A stretch of 33,210 bases of DNA from Candidatus Coprenecus merdipullorum (GTDB lineage Bacteria; Bacteroidota; Bacteroidia; Bacteroidales; UBA932), in assembly GCA_019118865.1 (NCBI GenBank), contig DWYD01000031.1, positions 1-33,210 on the forward strand, read 5' to 3'. The position numbers and the translations under genes are program-made. The notes under the pieces are model-generated. The model did not search any database and was not told the origin of the DNA. It saw only the letters and a program-made list of their open reading frames with translations. This document shows, piece after piece, positions 27,049 through 33,210 of the stretch (position 1 is the first letter of the stretch; each line of letters opens with the position of its first letter).

Positions 27049-27913
27049 AAAAATTGAACCATTGCTCCGGATACCTCCGCACTATATCCTCCAGCACCGG
27101 GACGAACGCCTCTGCCAGGCTCCGCTGCGGGTCAGGACACCTGCTGTCCGGCTGCAACCTCCTGACAAACACCTTGTACGCCTTCGCCGAGATTTTGATG
27201 ACAAAGACCGCCAGCAGGGGAACCTCCCGGCTGACCGCCAGTGCGAACGGACCCTGAGGAAACGATGCTTCCTTTCCCATGAAATTGAGCCGGAGTGTCC
27301 TTGACCCGGGGAAACACCTGTCCGCCGACATCGTCACTATCTCGCCTGAAGCGAGCGCGCCGCTGAGAACAAACAGATAGGACATATCGGAGGATATAGG
27401 GATCATGCGGACGTTGGTGCGTGAGAACATCCCCTCGCGGCCGTACATCACCGAATCATTCTCTCCGCCGAAGACCAGCGCGTTGATCCGTTTCCGGTCG
27501 GAGGTGAGAGTATAACCCGCCAGCTCGAAACTGCCGACATGACTGTTGAGCATCATGAATCCTCCGTCAGCCTCATTGAGCCGGACAAACTCCTCATACC
27601 CGTCCATCTCCACGTCGAACCGCCTTCCGGCATACATCGCGAACCGGTCCACGATAACCTGGGCGAAACGGTAGTGATTGAGCCAGCACATCAGGAACGA
27701 CTTCCACGCCCCCATACCCAGCCTGCTGCGGAAAAGACCGTAGGACGCCCGGTAACCGCTGCGGTTGAATATCATGTAGAACGGCACGAAACATGCCGCC
27801 ACAGGATACACTGCCCTTACGTCCACATGCCTCAGCAGCCGGACCAGCATCCTGAGCATCAGCGGACTGCCGTCAGTCCGTCCCTGCCACAGCCTCTTTC
27901 CTTCACTCTCCAT
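27029..27913 (-). CDS. LpxL/HtrB-like lysophospholipid acyltransferase
   Basis: 294 aa; GFMMLNSHVGSFELAGY (HX4E motif) and EIVTMSADRCFPGSRTLRLNFMGKEASFPQGPFALA. Confidence 0.85.
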   Translation of the reverse strand: MESEGKRLWQGRTDGSPLMLRMLVRLLRHVDVRAVYPVAACFVPFYMIFNRSGYRASYGLFRSRLGMGAWKSFLMCWLNHYRFAQVIVDRFAMYAGRRFDVEMDGYEEFVRLNEADGGFMMLNSHVGSFELAGYTLTSDRKRINALVFGGENDSVMYGREGMFSRTNVRMIPISSDMSYLFVLSGALASGEIVTMSADRCFPGSRTLRLNFMGKEASFPQGPFALAVSREVPLLAVFVIKISAKAYKVFVRRLQPDSRCPDPQRSLAEAFVPVLEDIVRRYPEQWFNFYDFWKN

Positions 27914-27927
27914 CCCGGTGTCCGGAC

Positions 27928-28170
27928 TCAGCAGGTCTTCCTTCCGATGTAGTCGCAGAAGTCCTTGAGTGTCTTCACGCCGGACATCTCCTCCGGCTTG
28001 ATCTTGAACCCGAAGTTCTTCTCGACTATCACCACTATATCCACAAAATCCAGACTGTCAATCCCGAGATCCTCCTTGAGACGGGCGTCCGGCACTATGA
28101 CATCCTCATCGACCTCCAGGTCCTCTATCAAGAATGTCCTTACTTTCGATTCTATCTCTTCTCTGTTCAT
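27928..28170 (-). CDS. Acyl carrier protein
   Basis: 80 aa; LKEDLGIDSLDFVDIVVIVEKNFGFKI phosphopantetheine site. Confidence 0.95.
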   Translation of the reverse strand: MNREEIESKVRTFLIEDLEVDEDVIVPDARLKEDLGIDSLDFVDIVVIVEKNFGFKIKPEEMSGVKTLKDFCDYIGRKTC

Positions 28171-28185
28171 ATCTTCTTATAGTTT

Positions 28186-29271
28186 TTATTTGATCTTACA
28201 TTCAAGTATACTGTGCCCCAGGCCTATGCCGTCGTAAATCTCCTCCACGGCAAGACCCGAGGCCTCAACCGCACCCCGCAGATCCTCCAGACTGTACATC
28301 TTGCTGCGGCCGTTGGCCAGCGCCGTGAAATAGGGGCTGATCTGAGTCAGGCACATGGCCGCAGTCTCATATCTCTGACGGTCCCAGAGCGTCTCCATGA
28401 TATAGAGCCGGGCTTCGCCGTCCATGATCCTCACCGCCTTGCCCAGGATGGAACGTATCTCCTTCAGGGAGAAACAGTCCAGGAACTGGGACATCCATAC
28501 CGCGTCAATACGGGGCGAGGAAGGAAGGACGGAACTGCCGTCCAGCATGTCCACCGGCCACGCGTCTATCCGGTCCGAACCGGGATGCCCCGCCGTCTCC
28601 CTGCGCATCATCTCTATCTGGGGCGGCAGGTCGGCTATGGTCACCCTCACGTCAGGATCGTGCTCCACGCACTTGAGGGCCCATGCCCCCAGATTGCCGC
28701 CCACATCCAGTATCCTGTGCGGCCTGCGGGCGAACACTATCTCCAGCGCCCTGTCGAAGGAATTGTCCGAATAAAAATGGTCAAAGGCGAACCAGCTGCG
28801 CTGCACCTGCTCCGGGAGCTGCGAGAGTCCCTCGTATATGGTCTTCCAGCCGCCGAAATGCCTCAGTCCTGCGGGCTTACCATCCCTGAGCGCCTCCTCG
28901 AGGTCAAAAAGGCCGATATAGTTCACGTCGTGATTGAAATCCATATTGACCCTCACCATCTCGTCCGTCAGCATGAACCATCCGGTCTTAGACAGCGAGT
29001 AACGTTTTGTGTCAAAGTCATAAAGCACTGTGCCGGCCGTCAGGGAGGATTCCAGAAGCACCTTTGCGGCATATTCTGAAAAACCGGACTCCGCGGATAT
29101 CTCCTCTACTGTCATCCCCCGGTCGCTGTCCCGGAGCATGGAGAAGATTCCCGAATGAAGCATAATCCTGGATATCTGGAATATCACCGGACCGAAAGCT
29201 ATCATCTCCGCCGCCTTCTGGGCGTCTCCGGCTGAAAGCCTTTCCCTTGAATATATCTTCCTATAGTCCAT
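28186..29271 (-). CDS. SAM-dependent O-methyltransferase (AOMT/caffeate-type family)
   Basis: 361 aa; RILDVGGNLGAWALKCVEHDPDVRVTIADLPPQIEMMRRE, typical of family 2 O-methyltransferases. Confidence 0.85.
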   Translation of the reverse strand: MDYRKIYSRERLSAGDAQKAAEMIAFGPVIFQISRIMLHSGIFSMLRDSDRGMTVEEISAESGFSEYAAKVLLESSLTAGTVLYDFDTKRYSLSKTGWFMLTDEMVRVNMDFNHDVNYIGLFDLEEALRDGKPAGLRHFGGWKTIYEGLSQLPEQVQRSWFAFDHFYSDNSFDRALEIVFARRPHRILDVGGNLGAWALKCVEHDPDVRVTIADLPPQIEMMRRETAGHPGSDRIDAWPVDMLDGSSVLPSSPRIDAVWMSQFLDCFSLKEIRSILGKAVRIMDGEARLYIMETLWDRQRYETAAMCLTQISPYFTALANGRSKMYSLEDLRGAVEASGLAVEEIYDGIGLGHSILECKIK

Positions 29272-30490
29272 CTGTATTGCGAAGTACCAGGGCGCTGTTG
29301 GTACCTCCGAAGCCGAAGGAGTTGGACAGCACCGTATTGATTTTCATATCTATCGTCCTGGGCGTGATGTTCAGGCCGGCGGCATGCTCGTCCGGACGCT
29401 CCAGGTTGATGTTGGGAGCGGCGAAGGAGCCGCGCATCATAATCACCGAGTAGACCACCTCGCTGGCCCCGGCCATCCAGCACTCGTGTCCGGTCATGGA
29501 CTTGGTGGAGCTGATGACCGCCTTAGTGTCTCCGAAGAGCCTGCGAAGCGCCATTGCCTCGCACATATCTCCCTGAGGGGTAGACGTTGCGTGGGCGTTG
29601 ATGTAGTCTATGTCCGACGGATTCAGGCCTGCGTCCTGCAGTGCCCTGCTCATGGCTGTTACCGAGCCGTCGTCGTTGGGCTGGGAAATACCCATCCCGT
29701 TGGAGGAGAAACCGTAGCCGGTCACCTCCGCAAGGATCACTGCTCCCCTGCGCACAGCGCTGTCGTAGCTTTCCAGCAGCACCGCTCCGGCACCGCCGCT
29801 CGGCACCAGACCGTCCCTGTCCGCATCGAAGGGCCTGGAGGCCTTCTGCGGGTCGTCCATCCTCGTGGAGAAGGACGAGAGGGCATCGAACGTTGCCATC
29901 GAGTAGTAGTTTGTCTCCTGGGCTCCTCCACAGAGTATCATGTCCTGCAGACCGCTGCGGATGAACATATAACCCAGTCCGATGGAGTGGGAACCGCTGG
30001 CGCAGGCCGCACTCACCGTGAAGTTGATGCCCTTGAGACGGAAGATGGTGCTCAGGTTCATGTTCACGGTGGAGTTCATCGACTGGAAGATAAGTCCGGA
30101 CCCCAGCATAGCGGAGTCGTGCTTGCTGTCCATTATCCTGGCTGCCTCTATCACCGGCTTGGCCGATGAATCGTTGCCGAAGAGGATACCTACCTCGTGG
30201 GTATCGAGCCACTGATCATCCACTCCCGCCATCGCAAGCGCCTCCCGGGACGCCATATAGGCATACTCGGCCTCTTCCGAGAGGCCTACTCTCTGCCGGC
30301 GGTTGAGCAGGGACTTGAGCTCTGGACGCGGCACGATGCCTGTGAGCGACGAACGGTAGCCGTACTCCAGTCTCTCGGGCTCCACCCCGATACCGGAGCG
30401 GCCCTCGTAGAGCGACTGACGGACCTCGTCCACATTGGTTCCGATGCAGGACCAGATGCCTATTCCGGTTATAACTACTCTATTTCTCAT
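29261..30490 (-). CDS. Beta-ketoacyl-ACP synthase, FabF/FabB-like
   Basis: 409 aa; VSAACASGSHSIGLG, INAHATSTPQGD, STKSMTGHECWMAGASE. Confidence 0.95.
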   Translation of the reverse strand: MRNRVVITGIGIWSCIGTNVDEVRQSLYEGRSGIGVEPERLEYGYRSSLTGIVPRPELKSLLNRRQRVGLSEEAEYAYMASREALAMAGVDDQWLDTHEVGILFGNDSSAKPVIEAARIMDSKHDSAMLGSGLIFQSMNSTVNMNLSTIFRLKGINFTVSAACASGSHSIGLGYMFIRSGLQDMILCGGAQETNYYSMATFDALSSFSTRMDDPQKASRPFDADRDGLVPSGGAGAVLLESYDSAVRRGAVILAEVTGYGFSSNGMGISQPNDDGSVTAMSRALQDAGLNPSDIDYINAHATSTPQGDMCEAMALRRLFGDTKAVISSTKSMTGHECWMAGASEVVYSVIMMRGSFAAPNINLERPDEHAAGLNITPRTIDMKINTVLSNSFGFGGTNSALVLRNTDGL

Positions 30491-30502
30491 AAAAATACAT
30501 TA

Positions 30503-31228
30503 CTAATAAAGACCTCCGTTGACCGACACCGTCTGACCGGTGATGTAAGCAGCTTCCTCCGAAGCCAGGAAGGCCACCAGGGCGGCCACCTCCTCCGGCT
30601 TGCCGAAACGACCGGCGGGAATCATCTTCCTGAGCTCCTTCTCGTCCAGGTCGGCCGTCATGTCCGTGGATATGAAACCCGGAGCTACGCAGTTGACCGT
30701 AACTTTTCTGGGCGCGACCTCCTGGGCCAGTGCTTTCGTGGCTCCGATGAGACCGGCCTTGGCGGCAGAATAATTGCTCTGTCCGGGCAGTCCTTTCAGG
30801 CCGGAGAGCGAACTTATGTTGATTATGCGGCCGTAGCGGCTGGTGAGCATATTCTTGAGCACCCGGCGGGTGACATTGAAGAATCCTCCGAGGGTCGTGT
30901 CCAGCACGCTGTTCCACTGGGCATTCTGCATGAATATCATCAGACTGTCCTGGCGGATACCTGCGTTGTTGATCAGGATGCCGATGTAGTCGTCCGGATG
31001 GGCGGCTTCCCATCCCTCCAGGGCAGCGTCCACCGCCTCCGTATCCGAGACGTCGAAACGCAGCAGCTCCGCGGTTCCTCCGGCGGAAGCGATCATCGCC
31101 GCCGTCTCCTCGGCCTTGGCCTGATTGGAAGTATAGTTGACAATGACGGGGATGCCCTCTCCGGCCAGCCTTACGGCCACGGCTCTGCCTATTCCCCGCG
31201 AGCCTCCGGTAACCAGCGCGTACATCAT
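30503..31228 (-). CDS. fabG: 3-oxoacyl-ACP reductase (SDR)
   Basis: 241 aa; ALVTGGSRGIGRAVA, NNAGIRQD, SSLSGLKGLPGQSNYSAAKAG, ITGQTVSVNGGLY. Confidence 0.95.
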   Translation of the reverse strand: MMYALVTGGSRGIGRAVAVRLAGEGIPVIVNYTSNQAKAEETAAMIASAGGTAELLRFDVSDTEAVDAALEGWEAAHPDDYIGILINNAGIRQDSLMIFMQNAQWNSVLDTTLGGFFNVTRRVLKNMLTSRYGRIINISSLSGLKGLPGQSNYSAAKAGLIGATKALAQEVAPRKVTVNCVAPGFISTDMTADLDEKELRKMIPAGRFGKPEEVAALVAFLASEEAAYITGQTVSVNGGLY

Positions 31229-32778
31229 AGCCGTTCAATCTTGTATTGGTCCGTAGTTTTGTTCCTGAGGTAATCCTCCACCATCGCTATTTTCTCATAG
31301 AAAGGCTCGTCCTCCCTGAAGGCAGGGAACATCTCCCTGATCCTGCGGTATTCGGCCCTCGTGGCGGGAGCGAGACGGTCCTCGCATCCGAGGCAGTCGG
31401 TCGCCTGGGCGAGAGCCATGTAGAGAATGGAAACGACCTGCCATGCGTTGTCTATGACGCGGCGGCAGATCAGGGCGGAGTTGGTGCCCATGCTGACGAT
31501 ATCCTGGTTGTCGTTGTTGTTGGGTATGCTGTGCACATAGTTGGGCATGGCCAGGGTCTGGCACTCGGCGGTAGTGGAAGTCGCCGTGAACTGGCAGGCC
31601 TGCATACCGTAGTTGAGCCCCAGTACTCCGAGATTGAGGAACGGAGGCAGGATACCGTTGATACGGTCGTGGAAGAGGTAGTTGAGCTGCCTCTCCGCCG
31701 TCATGGCCAGACGTACCACGGCAGTCTTGACCTTGTCCTCCTCCAGGGAGATGTAGTCGCCGTGGAAGTTGCCTCCGTGGTAGACGTTTCGGGAGACGGG
31801 GTCGACTATAGGATTGTCGCTGGCGGAGTTGAACTCGTCCTCGAGCACCTTCCCGGCAGCCATGACAGTGTCGTAGACCGGTCCTATCACCTGCGGCACG
31901 CAGCGCAGGGAGTAATAAGGCTGCACCTTGTGCTCAAACGTACTCTGGTTGCTGTGTCCGCTGTCGTAGAGCTCGTGCTCCCGCTTGCACAGGCAGCGGC
32001 TGCCGCTGCTCATCTCCCGCATCATCGAGGCCACGGCCTGCTGACCGGGATGACGCCGGCACTCATTGAGGCCTTCGGACATCAGGTCATCAAAGGAGGA
32101 GGCTATCTCATTAGTCCAGACAGAAGCCAGTACAAAACTGTAGATCAGCCTCATGGCATAAATGTGATTAACCACGCCTATTCCGGACATCACCGATGTA
32201 CCGTTGGTCAGGGCCAGTCCCTCGCGGATATGGATTTCAAGAGGCTCCAGCCCGCACTCCCGGAGCACATCTCCAGCATCACGCCACTCCCCGCGGTAGT
32301 GGACCCTCCCCTCCCCGATCATGGCCAGGGACATATGGGCCAGCTGCACCAGGTCTCCGCTCGCGCCCACGCTTCCGTGCTCCGGAATCATGGGGCAGAT
32401 GCCCCGGTTGATGAACTCCGCAAGCAGACGCACCACATCGGGATGGACTCCCGAGCGGGCCTGCAGGAAAGTGCCCAGGCGGGCTGTCATAGCCGCCTTG
32501 ACGCACACATCCTCAAGCGGCTGCCCTGCACCCGTGGAATGGCTGCGGATGATATTGTACTGAAGTTCCTTCAGCCTGTCGTCATCCACCCGCCACTGCG
32601 CCATGGGACCGAAACCGGTATTTATTCCGTATATGATCTTATCCTTGGAGAATTCTTCCAGAAACCTGTAGCACCCGCCGACCTCATCCAGCACGGCCGG
32701 AGACACACAAAGAGTTTCTCCTCGAAATAGAATCCTCTCTATATTTCTGATTGACAGTTTAGATGTTTCCATTATCAA
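31225..32778 (-). CDS. Aromatic amino acid ammonia-lyase (HAL/PAL/TAL superfamily)
   Basis: 517 aa; MIO-forming ASG in GSVGASGDLVQLAHM; YGINTGFGP; YSLRCVPQVIGPVYD; NQDIVSMG. Confidence 0.94.
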   Translation of the reverse strand: MIMETSKLSIRNIERILFRGETLCVSPAVLDEVGGCYRFLEEFSKDKIIYGINTGFGPMAQWRVDDDRLKELQYNIIRSHSTGAGQPLEDVCVKAAMTARLGTFLQARSGVHPDVVRLLAEFINRGICPMIPEHGSVGASGDLVQLAHMSLAMIGEGRVHYRGEWRDAGDVLRECGLEPLEIHIREGLALTNGTSVMSGIGVVNHIYAMRLIYSFVLASVWTNEIASSFDDLMSEGLNECRRHPGQQAVASMMREMSSGSRCLCKREHELYDSGHSNQSTFEHKVQPYYSLRCVPQVIGPVYDTVMAAGKVLEDEFNSASDNPIVDPVSRNVYHGGNFHGDYISLEEDKVKTAVVRLAMTAERQLNYLFHDRINGILPPFLNLGVLGLNYGMQACQFTATSTTAECQTLAMPNYVHSIPNNNDNQDIVSMGTNSALICRRVIDNAWQVVSILYMALAQATDCLGCEDRLAPATRAEYRRIREMFPAFREDEPFYEKIAMVEDYLRNKTTDQYKIERL

Positions 32779-32807
32779 AATTTGAACGCCCGTCGTTTTA
32801 TAGCGCG

Positions 32808-32815
32808 CAAATTTA
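32808..32815 (-). promoter_or_regulatory. Candidate -7 element (TAAATTTG) for the polyene operon
   Basis: Minus strand TAAATTTG (32815-32808), 29 nt before the lyase ATG. No well-spaced -33 TTTG found. Confidence 0.35.
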
Positions 32816-32852
32816 ACAATATTTTCCTTATATCGCTATCAATGTAAACAAA

Positions 32853-32884
32853 GGCCGGACAGGAATTCTCTTCCGTATCCGGCC
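32853..32884 (-). terminator. Rho-independent-like terminator downstream of the NuoE/HydC-like gene
   Basis: Stem GGCCGGA (32853-32859) / TCCGGCC (32878-32884) with inner GGAA/TTCC pairing; minus strand continues TTTGTTT. Confidence 0.6.
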
Positions 32885-32905
32885 CTGATTTTCAGGACAG
32901 AGTGA

Positions 32906-33210
32906 CTACTCGTACTGGGCGAGTATGCCCTTGATCTGCTTGGGTTCCAGACGGCCGTAGACCTTCTCGTCCACGAGCATCACGGGAGCCAGACCGCAGG
33001 CGCCCACGCAGCGCAGGCACTCCAGGGAGAATTTCCCGTCGGGGGTAACTCCGCCCACGTCGATCTTGAGTTCCTTCTTGATCTCCTCCAGCACACCCTC
33101 CGCTCCGCGGACATAGCAGGCCGTACCCATGCACACTGAGATGGAGTGGCGGCCCTTGGGCTGCATGGTGAAGAAGGAGTAGAAGGTAACCACACCGTAG
33201 ACCTTGGCCA
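32906..33210 (-). CDS. NuoE/HydC-like [2Fe-2S] thioredoxin-fold subunit (5' end outside window)
   Basis: Frame open to the right edge: AKVYGVVTFYSFFTMQPKGRHSISVCMGTACYV...CLRCVGACGLAPVMLVDEKVYGRL; four conserved Cys. Confidence 0.9.
   Translation of the reverse strand, partial: AKVYGVVTFYSFFTMQPKGRHSISVCMGTACYVRGAEGVLEEIKKELKIDVGGVTPDGKFSLECLRCVGACGLAPVMLVDEKVYGRLEPKQIKGILAQYE

Noticed and set aside
31246-32730. 494-aa plus-strand ORF opposite the ammonia-lyase
   Set aside because: Fully antisense to a conserved enzyme, no recognisable motifs; GC-rich codon-bias artefact.
31225-32778. Histidine utilisation (hutH) interpretation of the lyase
   Set aside because: No hutU/hutI/hutG neighbours, NQD-type motif, and location at the head of a PKS operon argue for an aryl-starter lyase; substrate left open.
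10895-32778. Flexirubin (dialkylresorcinol ester) cluster
   Set aside because: No DarA/DarB-like genes visible within the operon; they could lie elsewhere in the genome, so this is a provisional rejection.
1-33210. CRISPR arrays, transposases, integrases, tRNAs, toxin-antitoxin modules
   Set aside because: No direct-repeat array, mobile-element motif or tRNA-like cloverleaf was recognised in reading the window.

Overview
The window is 33.2 kb of a Bacteroidota (Bacteroidales-like) chromosome. The left edge holds the 5' end of a 16S rRNA gene on the minus strand, with a canonical Bacteroidota-type promoter. Housekeeping genes follow: RNase G/E, a 29-aa basic ribosomal-type protein absent from the ORF track, an HU/IHF protein, Lon, Ung, a LysE-type exporter, a double thioredoxin-like protein, CoaD, a UDP-glucose dehydrogenase and PrfA. 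From about 10.9 to 32.8 kb lies one tightly packed minus-strand operon of 21 genes, many with overlapping stops and starts. It encodes an aryl-polyene/flexirubin-like type II PKS pathway: aromatic amino acid ammonia-lyase, ketoreductase, three complete ketosynthases, a CLF-like KS, a half-length KS-like protein, two ACPs, two hotdog dehydratase-like proteins (one fused to a thioesterase), O-methyltransferase, three acyltransferase modules, LolA, an EmrE/DMT-like membrane protein, GT2, an MMPL-PlsC-Rossmann fusion, two CrtI-like FAD oxidoreductases and a PaaK-like AMP ligase. No dialkylresorcinol (darA/darB) genes are visible. The features most worth follow-up are the dehydratase pair with complementary active-site residues (His on one protein, Glu on the other), the MMPL fusion, and the half-KS. 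The right edge is the 3' part of a NuoE/HydC-like [2Fe-2S] subunit. All functional calls come from reading motifs; no database search was run.
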